Assembly (NCBI GenBank): GCA_002205965.3
Contig: NADL03000517.1
Location: 434,001-498,000, forward strand
DNA: 64,000 nucleotides
Source of the DNA: Kappaphycus alvarezii
Lineage: Eukaryota > Rhodophyta > Florideophyceae > Gigartinales > Solieriaceae
Direction of reading: 5' to 3'
Part shown: piece after piece, positions 32,492-45,640 of the stretch
Position numbering within the stretch: position 1 is the first letter of the stretch
How the letters are laid out: each line of letters opens with the position of its first letter
Notes under the pieces: model-generated
What the model was told of the DNA's origin: nothing
What the model saw: only the letters and a program-made list of their open reading frames with translations
The model's database searches: none
Made by a program: the position numbers and the translations under genes

Positions 32492-32534
32492 GGGCCGAAA
32501 AGGGTTAAACTTTCAGTTTAACCCTTTTTGGCCC
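32492..32534. repeat. 19-bp inverted repeat, 5-nt loop
   Basis: Arms GGGCCGAAAAGGGTTAAAC (32492-32510) and 32516-32534 pair with one mismatch around loop TTTCA. It follows the 26-bp hairpin by only 33 bases. Confidence 0.95.
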
Positions 32535-35329
32535 AACCTCCCTATTTAAATATGGTCTGAAAAAATTATACAAAGCAACGATCTTTTTACTCTACTTTCC
32601 GCATTTTCGTACAACTTTTTTGTAAAAAGATCTACTGCATAGCAATTTATCAGATCTGCCCATTTGTAAAGATATTTTTTTAAATGAAGGAAAGTATAGA
32701 AACTTTCGATGACTAATGTATGTTAAAATATAATGTGATTAATACCTGCTCAAAAAATACGAGATTTTGAAATTATGAACGGCTACTTAAGAGTCCTGTA
32801 CATATTTAAAAAGTGATCTAAGCACACGTACATTCCTTTTCGATACCTTTGAAATCATCTGTAACGATATTACTAGGCAGAGAGAATTATCCGCAAGAAA
32901 TATTTTAATATGTCCGTGTTTTCAATACACGGCAAAACGCAATCTAATAAAAAATATTTTTACGCTGAAGTACAAAAAACATTCAAATAGGGCAAAAATT
33001 TTCTGTAGGGTTCAAAGCCCAATTTTCGACTCTGTGTATATCAACCTTGCTACATTAAATTAATGTATCCAAGTACACAAAAAAAATAGCTTTGACATTA
33101 TTTCATATAAAAGAAAAGAAGTTTAGTCGACAAAAAAGGAAAAATTAAAATTTCAGAGCTATATTTTGGGATCTATCGAAACGTATACAAACTTTTCTCT
33201 GGTCTATATCGGGTTTTTTAGTCGTGCTTAACATTTTACGCAACACATTTGCAACAAGAAAATATCGAAGTAGGGATGAAAATCGTTACAACTAAAAATT
33301 TTGTGCTGCAGAAGAGGTTGAGCGGAATATGTCCTCTAAATAATTTAAAACTTGCGATTAATTTTCAGGAGCTAGTGTCAGTCCCTTTTCGAAATTTACG
33401 ATTCAGTACTACGAAATTAATAAGTATTTTGTTCAGCAAAAAATCGAAGGTTTCTCGAATGTTTAAAAATACAGGTCTTTTGATGTGGAAATATTTTAAA
33501 ACTATTTTTATTCATCACCAATATGATGAATCTGGAATATTTTAAGGGCTAAAATAATGTCAATAAAGGACTAACTTTCAATGGGGAGCTATTGGTAGAC
33601 ATACCATACCAGTGAACTCGAATACGCGGCTTAAAACTTAATTTATAGAAACTAATGTTATTGCCAAACGTGTCTACTAATGATAAAACTATGGTAATAA
33701 TTAATATTAATACTCTTATAAATTATTTTTTCACTGCAAATGAGTTAGTTGTAAGATGTTATCAACAAGGCTAAATTTGTACGTACCGAGATAAGAGCTA
33801 TCTAGAAAATTATGGTTATTATACGCACATGAAGCGCAGTTGGTGAAGGGTACGTAACCTTAGTGGCCAAAACGACTCTACCATTGCAGCAAACGATCTT
33901 CGAGGGCGCTCTTCTTACCACAGTGATTTCACCTGTAAAACTTGGCATCATATTCAGTGACACATACCGCACTACACTCACTGTACCCACTACACATGGC
34001 CGATGTAGAACATCCGGTTAGACCTTTGCCGAATAGTCGACTCAGTAAGTGACCGACACAGAAACAGTTTGAAATACAGATGTTACTACTGTGGATCACA
34101 TGATGCCAACAGCTGCTTGATGCCATAGAACAAACCACCTCATCCAACATTACACCATCAACACCTCCTTAAAACTAAAATTATTAAACTCCAGTGTACT
34201 CGGCGCTGAAATAAACCGTAGACACGCTACAATTAGATTCCAATAAGCAGTGTTACTGTGCACTATCCAGAGAATTTACCTCCAGAGGATGGTTTGGAGT
34301 CATAGAACAGTTAACCTTTTCTGCATTGTTAGGCCAGTGTGGTGCATACCCAACGTATTCTTGTTGGGTTTGTCTCGCTAAACCTTCAGATGGAAATCCC
34401 AGGCAACAACAAAAACCAAGGGGAGCAGTCCACGGGGCATCCAGTTCCCACTTTTCTTCGTTGTTCGGGTTTGCAGCCGGATGGCTTTGCTTCGGTGAAC
34501 GGCCAATTGGTAGAGTCTTGACGGGTCTCCCCACTATTGCTTCGGTGGAAAGACCCGATGCCGGATTTTAAATACGATACCCGAAACGGTCTCGTAGGGA
34601 AAACTTAACTTGAATCGACTGGATATGCGTCCGGAGTTTCTTTCTTCGGACAATTATTGAGTCGTGGGCGGTCGATACCCCTCGTTACGGGTCTCAATGA
34701 GTTTAAAGCCTAGTAGAAGGTTGCGAGCAGCACTTGGTTTGCCCACACAACAGCTCCGTGGCCTGCAGCCGCGGCCTCCGACTGCATGACGCTCGCCAGC
34801 GGTCAGGATTCAACCAAAAAAGGAAAGGTTACACCTAAACGTTCGGTGGAAAAATGGTGGAAATAGGAATGAATGGATAGAGAACCAGGCCAAACTCGAA
34901 CAATAGAAGTAAAGTGAAGGGTTAAGTTCTGAGGTCGGGCTTAGGTGGTTTACAATTTCCTTGTGGCCAGCCCTGAGGTCAGCCCTAATATATACGATCC
35001 CAGTTGGAAATCAGTGTAAAGCTAAACTAGACAATGTAAAAACCCTAAAACTAATTGCTACAGTTAATTGTGCTTGTGCATAATTAAAATCATCACCTCA
35101 TCACGTGTGCAGGTGCGTCCTCCCACACTAATTTGTGTCTTAATTCACCTTCATTAAGGTAATGGAATTCCACAGCAGATGACAGGTGACATCATGGGTC
35201 CACCAACACGTGTTACACTGCTCCATGGGAAGGGATTGCACTGCATCACATAAATCAGTCTGTAGTAGTCAATACATCGTCTCTCACGCAAAAAAATTCT
35301 AAGGTGCCCTATTTAATTAACGAAATTTT

Positions 35330-36269
35330 TCAGTGCCCCCCTCGTCAAGGAGCTCCAAAAACTCTAAATGCATTCCAGCAAATCCATCGGCACCAAAAAC
35401 TGGCTATTTTTATCGTGTAAGTCCCTAGCTTCTATACCCCACAAGTTTGCGATGGGATTAAAGTACGAGGAGCGAACAGGGCTCCCTATAACACGAATTT
35501 CTTCCTTGCTAATCCGTCATGGATTCAATTATTCTGTATTTTTCTTAACTGCGTGCTCTAGCGCGATATCTCGTAGCAAACTCCAATTTATAGGCATTTT
35601 CTCATCTTTCTACAGCAGAACAACGATCTCTAGCAATTGAATGTAACGATCTGTATTCAAACTTCCATTTACTTGAAACAACTTTGTCTTCCCATGAGGG
35701 CAAAATCCACCCAAAATCATGATTTCATTTCTGCGATGCTGGCACTTGGATATAATCACAGGCCCATTTCTAAGGTCGTACCAGTAGTACTGGAGGACAT
35801 CCGATCCATCAAAGTTAAAACTTTTCTTTTCTCATCCCTGAATAGCACATATCCCCAAAATTGATAATCCCTCTGAACTGAAGATTTAGCCAACTCTAAA
35901 CGGGTTAATTTGTGTTGCTTGGCCAAATTTGACTTGCGTTACACACGTTTTCACCGCAACTGCATACAGGTAGTAAGATCCAAACGAATCCTATATGCAG
36001 ATCTGCAGCTGAAGAGAGTCGTGAAGAGCTCTGCAGGTGATGCAAAAATTTAAAGCCGCACTAGTTAACCTCTTGTCGTCCCATATTGTCTTTTTTGCGA
36101 TTTCGTAATTTAGTTCTATTTCCGATGCTCATAGGAGCATTAAAGAATACAGAAATGACTTTGTGGGTTGTTTCGGCTGTACAGAAATCTCCAAGATGCT
36201 GTGTCCAGCTTTCCGTGGCGATGATGCTTGTCTGCGCTCTTCCAGGGATAGATTGCGCCAACGACGCAT
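35330..36269 (-). pseudogene. Tc1/mariner transposase relic
   Basis: From the ATG at 36269 the minus strand reads MRRWRNLSLEERRQ and then HSILEISVQ, an HTH opening. After decayed sequence it reads SFNFDGSDVLQYYWYDLRNG, then GGFCPHGKTKLFQVNGSLNTDRYIQ. A degenerate second-Asp region follows, then SPVRSSYFNPIANLWGIEARD, where PIEN has become PIAN. That is loss of the catalytic Glu. Multiple stops are present. The subfamily resembles the copy at 41.7-42.7 kb more than elements A and B. Confidence 0.7.
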
Positions 36270-37370
36270 CGTGTAGACAAGAACTATTTTGTTTGTGTTG
36301 GGGAAGTGGACGGAAAGTGGCTGAAGCTTGTGTAGTTTACGGGGTGTTGCATTTCCCGCTAAAGATCTATGTCCCCAAACACCCACACTGTGCGAAGTTT
36401 AATGTTTATTACAAACTAGCACTAGTCCTCGGAATCACCTGTAGCGTTTGTTGGCGTAATTTCAGCGTTGAAAACAGTAAGCCTAATATTTTTAGGTAAT
36501 GAGGTCTTGGATGTATCCTGTGGGTTGAAGGGGTTTTCTATGGCATCAATCAGCAATACTCTCAAAATGAAATCTTCTGCGGCTCTGTATTTCGATAATG
36601 TTCATTTCAGTGGAAGTGGTTGTCGAACTACTTTATTTCATTCAGAACGAGGGATTACGGGTATCTACCAAGATTGTAGTGCGCATATCTCAAACATATA
36701 TACCTGTTACATAATGCAATCGGTACAATGTAAAAGGGTAGGTGGAACAGGTCATTGGTACATCACATTTGCTAAAGAAACTGGTTGATTCGACATGTAT
36801 CACACAAAGAAATGCCTGAAGGCAGGGCATGTACATTTAAAAATTAAATTTTACTATGTTAATTGAAGAGTTAGAAATAAGATAGGCAACCACAACGGGC
36901 GAGAAAGAAAGAAGTTTAATGCGTTCAGTATCTACTGGGGACTGCGCACGTCCCAACTATACGACTTATAGCATATACCAGGTACAATTAAAATGGAGTA
37001 ATAATTTATATATTTACTTGTACCAACCCACAAATTCCTGTGACCGAATGGGAACAACTGGGATCATACCAGAAGAGATCATGGGCTCAATTCCGAGTCA
37101 TGTACGCTAAAACCACAAAAAGAACTGTGTGGGTGAGAAGAGACAAGGGACTGTCATTTGGAGTCTTGTTCTAGTCTAATGACCAGCCTTAGTTTTACTT
37201 GGAGCTATATCTCCTCCACCCTAGCCGTGGGAGTAGCTTTCGTAGCCGAGATACAATTAGGAGAGGATTAGGAACTATATGTCATTTATTGATACAAATG
37301 AACAGTTGGCAGTACCGCGAACTAGGCGTTAGGTATTCCTCTGGCGGCTAAGAACACTATTTTACTCATC
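36270..37370. other. No gene seen
   Basis: Short ORFs on both strands without recognisable domains. The + ORF at 36086-36499 is largely the antisense of the Tc1 N-terminus and upstream flank. Confidence 0.4.
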
Positions 37371-37371
37371 T

Positions 37372-39290
37372 AAATTAATGCTTTCAAACTCATCTTCCTC
37401 ACGCACAATCAGAAAGTCACTGAATTCTTCAACCGTTTAAGGATAGAGTTCTCTTCGAAAAAAATTTGGACAATTCTGAGAGATGTAAACAACGTGTCTG
37501 ATAAACGAAGTTGATGTACGGTTCCTCAGAGGACTGCTAATGCGGCCAGACAAACTGAAATTAATCTCATTATTAATTTGAGTGGCTGGAATCCCCAGAG
37601 AATAGCGATAAATTTTTGCTACAGTTGAAAACAGATTGTGCTTCTCGCGGTCCCAATTAAGCTTGCTATTTCCGTAAGTTCCAAACGGTTCTCTTCTATA
37701 TGCTCGGAGCTCTGCTTTGACTGAATCTGCAAAGTTGTTTTCCTCTACATCCGATTGACTCTCAACAAAGCAGTTTTCAATACAATCCTCGCCTGGCTAC
37801 TCAATCTCCATAATTTATCCGTAATTGAGTCCATAATCTTCTCTTACATTTATATCTTTCTTTTCCGCGCTAATTTTAACCGAAAGAACTACTTCTTAAT
37901 AATACTTCTTAGCAATTTGGCGTGCGTTGGGCGGATCCGATTGATGAAGAGTCATTAGTGTACTTTTCATTTTTTTCAGCTCCGCATCAAAAATCACAGC
38001 TATGTGGTGATGAAAATTGAAACCGTCGATGTCCTGCACGTTGAAAAAATGACAAAATATTTCTCCAAACGATTCGCATACAGCAGAGGACATCTTTGAC
38101 TTCAGCATTGAGAGCTGTTTATCGAAGTCTTCCGCTGGGAATGGATGCACGGTCTCACATATTTCCTTACGTTTCTGATAAACTTCTGCAGCATCGCTTA
38201 CAGTCGCACTAACAGACCAGTATTTCTTCTGACTTTTGACGCTGAGATATATCAGTGGTTCAAGATTTTCCATTATACATTGAACGGCATCCCAAATTTC
38301 TTTGACTTGGAACTCTTTTCTGGAGGTTTCGGTCTGCCTGGAGACCTAAACATTTGATGACTACATCTTTGTAATTTAGCATTATTCGCATCATAACAAA
38401 AAAGGCTCACAAATCTGGTTTTCACGGGGGTTGGAATCAATCTTTTTGGAAGCCGTCCATGTTTGCATGCCTCATACCATGCTTTCTTTCCTTTCTCTGA
38501 CTTCTTTTTCCAAGTTATGCATTTCGTTAATGTGCTTCATATAACATCAAAGGAAACTAGTGGAAGTCTCTCACATAATTTCTTTGAAAGAGCTGCATTG
38601 CAGGCACCAGATACAACATATGCGAAACAAGTGGCACTGAAACATGACTTCATGTTTGTGGCATAAAATTATGCTATCATGTGTAAGGCACTTGTACATG
38701 CTCTCAGATTTGCACCACCGTCTGACACAAGCTATAACTTTGGTCGTCAGACAATATTTTTCCAACTGTTCTAGTAACATTGCGCTCAACTTTTGTCCGC
38801 CTGTGTTGTCACATTCAACGAGAGATAAGTGAACTTGGACATTCTTATAGTTCATGTCCACACCATGAGCTACTAAGTTAAAAAACCTGACTACCCCTGC
38901 TCATCCAAAGATCAAATGATATACTTACACAATCAAGTTCTTCAAGTTTTGGCTTAATAAAATTCTCTTCAAAATCCCTGGTGAACTCGGGAATTATTTT
39001 CTCTCTGAACTTCGTCCTTTTCGGTATACCGGCACGGGGATTGATATTGTGCACAAACCGACGAAAGTCCGGATGCTCGACGAAAGAAAATGGTAAGCCC
39101 GCTCTCGCAACCATCAACACAAGGTTCTTGTTAATTTATTTAAATATACCTGAATTTGACTGTGCTTCTGATGTGTTTCTAGTAATTTCTGAACATTTTT
39201 CTCCTTCTCATTTTGCGGTTCACGATTTTTTTTTTCATTGATTCAAAGCTCTGAAACAAGTCTGCACGGTAGTCTCTCAAATGACGTCGG
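37372..39290 (-). pseudogene. hAT-superfamily transposase relic
   Basis: Read from 39290 down on the minus strand. A decayed BED-finger-like tail comes first (SAGTDSFRRHLRDYRADL). From about 39120 it reads GLPFSFVEHPDFRRFVHNINP and SISFDLWMSRGSQVF, the hAT core around the first catalytic Asp. 38861-38571 follows (NVQVHLSLVECDNTGG). The C-terminal hAT dimerisation region is at about 37730-37470, with WDREKHNLFSTVAKIYRYSL, IPATQINNE and FSLSGRISSPLRNRTS. It stops at 37374-37372 after an acidic tail. Several stops and frame changes are present, so it is inactive. Lengths of the parts add up to a normal hAT protein of about 600 residues. Confidence 0.8.
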
Positions 39291-39299
39291 AATGAATCT

Positions 39300-41640
39300 G
39301 TCCCAGCACTGACCTAGAGGGTAAATATTTCCTTGCCTTTAATTCTATTCGAACTTTAGTTTATTCAACATCTTGAGAACAAAAGATGCATACAACCCTT
39401 GATTCGCCGACAGGTTTCTAAAACCCCCAAATCAACCCCCTTTTTCTGTTTCTTTTGTTAGCATTCCAGGTTTCCATTTCAATGTATAAATATTTGTTTT
39501 GTGTTTTTTGCTCCTCGGTATTTTCCGTATCATCTGCGCAGACATCATTCTTCCTTGCTGGACCTGGGTCTTTCCCTGTAGTGATATTCGCCATAGTAGG
39601 GTTTTCGTACTTCATTATCTGTGTGGAACGTTTTGAATCGGAGTTCTTGGTTTAGCGACGACGATTGTGCTCAAACAGAAAGTTTAGTAGCGGGGCCAGC
39701 CCTCGGAATGTAGAGTTCCGTCGATTGGTACATTGGTACATTTGTATGTCATTTATTGGTTGGTACTTTTGCTGTATGTCTTTGGTACAAAGACAGGTAA
39801 ATCTGCGGGCATTAAAATAAATATTTGAATGTACTGCGGTACATGCATAGTAACGAAACCACGGTTTTCTGGAACAGGTACATTTCGAATGTACTTGTTC
39901 ATGTACAGTACTACCAAATGACACGTCTCCTGAAACTCTGGTATCTGCACACCATTTACTTTGGTGGAATGATTGGAAAGTTATAGTTGAATATGATAAG
40001 GAGGACTCTACGTGGCTCTGATCCAAAACAGGAAGCAATCACGCTTTCCCGCATCTTGACTGCGCTGGCTGCATCCGCTGCACCTTTTTAACTGTAAGCA
40101 CTTCAAGCAAGCGCAGTATACGCAGCTCATCGTTTGCGCGCAAGTACTCGGTGTGCGATCAGGACCCGTCGGACAGGGCTATATAATTGTCAACTTGGAA
40201 ACCTCTGGCGCAACTTCCGGTTACTCAAGTCTTTGCTTGTTCTCCCGCCTCCCTCCCTCCATTTCTCCATCCCCAATGGCCCAATCACAGGTCGATCTTT
40301 GTATTTATATTATGATTTCTTTGTAATAATTTTTTTATGATGATGATGCATACCCAACCGGTGGAAGTATTGATATGGTTCTGGTGAGAGGATCAACGCG
40401 CATAATCGTTCACGGGCGTATGACCGGGGCTACTCTCCTAACAACTTTTGCAACGCGAACACACCAAATCTAAAGAGTTTACCCAAGCTCCAGAGGTAAG
40501 CATGATGGAACGAATGGAACCGGATAAGAATCAGCGTCTGGAGAGACACACCGTTCAACTTGTCCAGTTCCAAAATTCCATTATTCTCGGTCTTTGCAGC
40601 CCATTCGCCTTTTCTCCGTAACATTCTCTCCCCTTCAAGTGCCTCCCCAGGCCTGCCATTGCTGGCAGCGTACGTTCACTCAAGTCAAGTAAGTTTGGGA
40701 TCAAACACCCCATTGCGGTACCATCCCCGGAAGATGCGCCCCGTGCCAATAGCCGCTGTACAGCAGCATCCAGAGATTCGGTTTTTCAAGCATTTGTAAC
40801 CCTGCCAAGACCAGTTCTGCCTCGAACGAACGTCTAACAAAAATTTTCAAATCAGTCCCAACTACTGGAGCAAGTCAGCTGCAAAATTTATCCCTGATTG
40901 CTGTAATGCATACTTTATTATCCCTATTGCTGTTAGTTCTTTACCACTGGATGTTTTGCTTTGATAAGGTGTTTGTGTTTCTCTATTCGTTTAATTCGCT
41001 ACAGAAGTATGCAGGTTCAAAATTCAAAGTCTTGAATACCCGACTGTAACAAACCTAAAAGAATTAGGTTTAAATAGGGTGGCTAAACTCTGCGTGTTTT
41101 GGAACATGACATCCTACAGACGCGGCTTATGTGTACCAAATCGCATTACCAAGCTGCTGGTAAAGCAGAATCTTCACTCCTCCCATCAAACATCCGCTGC
41201 GGGTTGCGACGGTGGCCGCGTATTCGTCGATTACCTTCGACGTCGTTACAGACGGCGATCCAAGCTAGTCGAAGGCCAACAGCACAAATTTCCATCCCAT
41301 ATCTCGGGTTAAGAAACTCTCTATGACACTTCACATGCGGGAGAATACAATAGGGACTGCCGCCGCCGCCATTTACTGTGGTATGCCTGCAGCAAACGGT
41401 ATACCACAGTACACGTATGTACACTGGTGACTGATGCCATACGACACCCCCGCCATTAAGAGATTTCGGCCACATGTGTACAGTAAAATTAAAATTAAAT
41501 CTTTCCAATCGAGAGAACGTATAAAGAAACAATAATTTGGCGAACTTTTTAATACAAAACAGACCTTCTCAGAAATTAAACTCAAAAGTGTATTTTTGAG
41601 GGCGATTGTTGTCGTAGCGGTTCTACGACGACAAAAAGAT
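39300..41640. other. No supported gene
   Basis: GGTAC-rich short repeats occur near 39727-39770 and 39895-39910. ORFs on - at 40430-40749 and on + at 41079-41326 have no recognisable domain. Confidence 0.4.
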
Positions 41641-41654
41641 CCTGACACAAAACT

Positions 41655-42652
41655 AGTAACCAATTACCCCTTCTTGCCAAGAAATGACATCCACGCAACG
41701 CTTACTCATAGATGCAACGAGTCGCTGAGTGATTGTACCATCGATTGAGCTCCAGCAAAGGTTGATACAGTCCTTTAATTAAGAAGTAGAGCTAAACTGG
41801 TGGCTATTAGCGTAGACCCCCAGAGCCAATATACCCCACAGATTCTCTATAGGGTTGAGGTCTGGAGACCTCTCCGGAGACTTCATAAACCTGATTCCTT
41901 GGGATTTAAACCATTCCTTAGCTAAAAAAGGAAGTATGAGCAGGAGCATTACCCTGCTGGTAGACCCATTCAACTGGCAAATTATTGTCTGCCCATGGTA
42001 GTAGCTCCTTTACCAGCATCTTCACATACTCCTGTCCATTTAGCCGACATCTTACTTGAACTAGCTTAGTCCTACCAAAACCGCAAAACGCTGCCCAAAC
42101 GATGATTCCGTTACCTCCGTGTTGACGCTTCGAAACCACCAACTCCTCTTTCCTGGGATCGTGCCAATAGCTCCCTAAACCATCCGGTCCATCACAGTTA
42201 GACATCTTCTCGTCTCTAAACACTACACGTCCCCACCAGCCATATCCTTTCATTGTGTGTTGCCTTGCCCATTCCACGCGGGTTTCCCGATGACTAACCG
42301 TCAAAGGCGGGTGGCAAATAACCCGTTTATTGCGCAAATTGATGCTACCGTTAAGATATGCACGGATTCAGCTCGCAGAAATGGGCAACTGATGCTCGAT
42401 GCAGAGAACTCTAGCGCTTGTTGTTGAATTTGATGCTGCTCGCATCAGCCTACGCTCATCTCTGATTGTAATCTTCCGTCGGTTTGTTCGCTTGTTCCTG
42501 GTCGCATACGCTGAGGGATTGGCAAGGCAGGACCGAATTACATTTCGTGAACGATGAAGCTGTTTTGAAACTCAGGAAAGGGAGTCGCCTGCTTGCTTGA
42601 GAGCGGATGCCTGAGAACGCTCAGTCTCGTTGAGTTGACTACCTCTCGGCAT
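41655..42652 (-). pseudogene. Tc1/mariner transposase, nearly complete but broken
   Basis: From the ATG at 42652 the minus strand gives MPRGSQLNETERSQ, an HTH with one TGA stop, and a second HTH with another stop. The open core runs 42337-41918: GRVVFRDEKMSNCDGPDG (first Asp), then GIIVWAAFCGFGRTKLVQV. It then reads WVYQQGNAPAHTS, where the invariant second Asp (QQDNAPAH) is replaced by Gly through a single-base change. A frameshift follows near 41925. The next frame gives FMKSPERSPDLNPIENLWG with the catalytic Glu, and another shift near 41795 leads to the C-terminus. It is the best preserved of its subfamily here but catalytically dead. Confidence 0.88.
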
Positions 42653-42802
42653 TGTGTCTGCCGCAGAGTTCAAGGAGGGCGTTCGGCTGTATTTTAGTGG
42701 GAAACATATTATGTTTAACCTCAAAAAGAGACTACATAAAGCGATAAAGTTTGGTGTCTTGTGACAACTTGACGCGAACGGGTGGACAGAGTACCGAGTG
42801 TA

Positions 42803-43318
42803 TCAAACGCTAATGGGATAAAATGTTATTACACATGTGGGGCCAGATCCGTGGCAGTGGACAACAGATCGCCCTACGGAACATCTGACGATGTGACCGA
42901 CGTTTGCGCCGTCGGCGAGTTCGGCAGCACCAGCACATTGCCTTGCTTCACAGCGCATAGAGCCAGGGACGAGCGGGTATTGAGCCGTAATATCATATGC
43001 GGTGGGTTTGTCGGGAGGGGCACCATGGACTGGGGGGCAGGGTTGAATAAGGATATCAGCAAGGCGATGGACAGCACCAGGGAGAAGGGGACCTTCTGTT
43101 GGCACGGGAGACTGGCGGGCTGAATTCATGTCTGGTGAAAAAGTCACGTTTGGTGTTGTGGCGGTGCACAACACCAAAACCAGACTTGCAAATAGAGGCA
43201 CGGTCGCCGCGGGGGTGCCTCCGGGCGTGGCACTGATGGCACCAGCTCGGCGAAGCCGAATCTTCGCGGACAAGGAGGCCTTGAAAAGGCACCGACCGAC
43301 CAGACAGTATTTCCCCAA
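42803..43318 (-). pseudogene. LINE 3' fragment: zinc-knuckle and endonuclease-like end
   Basis: Overlapping minus frames give ICKSGFGVVHRHNTKRDFFT, the Cys/His block that precedes the endonuclease-like domain in this family. They then give DILIQPCPPVHGAPPDKPTAYDITA, with the Asp-rich core of a PD-(D/E)XK-like fold. The CxxxGfgrxHRHN block is repeated in the fragment at 43.8 kb. It is truncated at both ends and frame-broken. Confidence 0.55.
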
Positions 43319-43689
43319 CCGTGAGCTAAGATGGTTACAATTGTACCTTCTTGAACCTACAACAGCATCATTACAAGACAGTCATTTACAGAGAACGCGT
43401 CGAAGAAAACAACATGCAAACATTTCCGCGGGGACCTGTCCTCGCTCAAGCCCGATTGCGACTGCGTGACTTTGTGCTATACTTCAGTGGTAACCCTGGA
43501 CACGACCTAGGCACGACCTAGGCACCTATGAACCTGCCACCCTCGCAGCTACACCGGGCAACCTTCATACACATTTAAATAGAGTGCAGCAAGAGGCCAA
43601 GGCCAAGGAGTTCTGAGAGGATGCTCTCTGGAAGAATGTACCCACCCCATCTGCTGACAGTCCTCAATGTACTCGCCACCAGATCCGCG

Positions 43690-44415
43690 GGCTCGTTTTT
43701 CGAAACATTGCCGCCGCCGCTTTCCTCCACGCGCATACGGCTACGGCAACGAAAGTTCCTGGTGCACATTGGAGCATAACGCTGCGTCGACATCTCGGGA
43801 TTCCAGCTTACACAGACTCGATGACGCTGCATCCCGTTGATATCTCTGGCGACCACGCTGCTGACATCTGCCTCTCGGGCTTTGGTCGCATCCACCGCCA
43901 CAACTCCATCCGCAACGTCCTCACATATCATGTGTTTGGCGCTGCAGGTTTGGACTATCAATTCGAGACCTTTCTCCTAATACCTGGCACCGGTCCGCGA
44001 CCAGCAGACCCCTTGTCCACCGCCCTCTTCCTCCCGTTGGACTACGGGAGCGGCCCATCGCCTGAGGCGTCACCATTGCTTCGCCGTATACATCTGCCTC
44101 TGTCACAGCAACGATGAAAGCCGCTGCAGGCGCCGCTACCCAGGCCTCCCGATGCAAGTTCAAGGATTCCGAGCGAAAGCTCTCCCGCCGCCTGATACCG
44201 GCCTCTGACAACCTCTCTCGCGACCCGGGCTTCCGTTTCCAACCCATCGCCTTTGATTCTCTTGGTGCGCCATCCGCGGCCACCTTCTGGTTTCTAGAGG
44301 AGTACGTACTGCACATTGCGGCCCGCTACTACACCACCGCTGCCAAGATTCGCACACGCATCCACCAGCGCCTTAGTTGTGCACTGCCATCATGTCTCGA
44401 GCTCAACTGCACGTG
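43690..44415 (+). pseudogene. LINE 3' fragment, + strand
   Basis: The + strand reads DISGDHAADICLSGFGRIHRH, then NVLTYHVFGAAGLDYQFET, IPGTGPRPADPL and, in a second frame from about 44114, SERKLSRRLIPASDNLSRD and FQPIAFDSLGAPSAATFWFL. The last block recurs at 44.7 kb (-) and 48.2 kb (+). This is the C-terminal zinc/endonuclease region of a restriction-endonuclease-like LINE family. At least one frameshift is present. Confidence 0.6.
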
Positions 44416-44608
44416 ATCGACGTGAACCATCCAGCTACATCTTGACTAAATAGTCGGTCAGTCAGTGTACGCTTCAGACATAATGAGTAAAGAATATTGT
44501 TGTATGCTGTGCATAGCGGGCTTTGACTCTATTTCTGAGCAGTGGAGCCCGAGCTGTGACGATCATAGCAATTGATGAGCAGAGCCGAGGCGCTGACAAC
44601 TGCGAGTG

Positions 44609-45100
44609 CTAATCGTAGCAGCGGAAGAGTGGTATCGGGCCATTATGCGCGGTGCACTCTTCTGGAACAAAGGTTGTGGCTGGGGATGGCGAACCTAGAG
44701 AGTCCAAAGCCATGGGCTGGAAATGGAGGCCGGGGTCGGGGGAGAGGTTGTCAGAGGAAGGTATGAGGACCTCGGGCTGGTGGGCCTGCGCAGAGCTGCG
44801 GCTTTCATAGCTGTTGTGACAGCAACCGTTGTAAACTGCGAAAGCAATTCGACTGCACAGGCGAAGGGCCGTTCCCGGGGGCCAGCGAGAGGGAGAGAGA
44901 GGTGGATGAGGACGTCTGCTGGCCGCAAATCGGTTCCAGGGATGAGGAGCGGGGTTTCGAGTTGATGAAATCCAAATCTGCAGCGCGCAAGAAATGATAT
45001 GCACGGACGTTGCGTCTCTTCCCCCTTTGCAGTACAAGGTCACAATACCCTCTTGATTGCAGCACCGCAAGTTCTAATTCTGTTTGATACAAACACATTT
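44609..45100 (-). pseudogene. LINE 3' fragment, minus strand
   Basis: Minus frames give NVRAYHFLRAADLDFI, which parallels NVLTYHVFGAAGLDYQ of the neighbouring + fragment. They then give LIPSSDNLSPDPGLHFQPMAL and DSLGSPSPATTF. Together with 43690-44415 it forms an inverted pair around 44.5 kb, probably two independent 5'-truncated insertions. Confidence 0.6.
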
Positions 45101-45640
45101 ATATTGTAGGACTCCTCATTGGCTACAAGGCATTTGAAGACCGAAAAGCGCTGCCGTTGGGGCGAAGAGCATTCGTTCCAAGAGTCTTCTCCCGAACGAG
45201 GACAAACGGATGTTTCCGGCAATTGTGAATCAGTTGTAATAGTAATGCTGCTGCCCGATTATGCACTTAACTGTCGCCAGAAGCAGGGAGAATTATGGCG
45301 CGATTCAGAGAGCATGCACAGAGCTCATAGCTATATGATCGCTCTGAACTCAGAAAGGTTTGAACGGCAAAGCTTATCGATGACCAGAAGACAGAGTTCC
45401 TAGTCCACACTCGCACTGTCACCTTGAACTTGATTGCCCTGCAGCTTTACCCAGCCCTTCACCTCTGGGTCCCAGCTAATTTCTGAAGGGAAACTTGTCC
45501 AGCAGCACAACCATTGAAATCTGCAGAGATGCACTCTGTAGTGTAAGGCTGACATTTCTCTGGACATTCCTAGAACCTGCATGAAGTCCGTGCTGCTCTT
45601 CATCAAGTTCTTCCGAGACGAAGCCCTTGGACTTGAGCCT
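45100..45640. other. No gene seen
   Basis: A short + ORF (45119-45403) and two minus ORFs have no recognisable domain. The composition resembles the surrounding LINE DNA, so this may be an unrecognised LINE part. Confidence 0.35.

Larger units (their letters stand above)
26100..35320. other. Long AT-rich stretch without recognisable genes
   Basis: No ORF above about 100 codons has any domain I know, and codon-like periodicity is not evident. A GC-richer island at 34250-35000 also lacks a recognisable product. The hairpins at 32398-32534 are the only clear structure. These may be very old, AT-drifted transposon remains. Confidence 0.5.

Noticed and set aside
36086..36499. 137-codon + ORF with hydrophobic stretches
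   Set aside because: Much of it is the reverse strand of a Tc1 N-terminal region.
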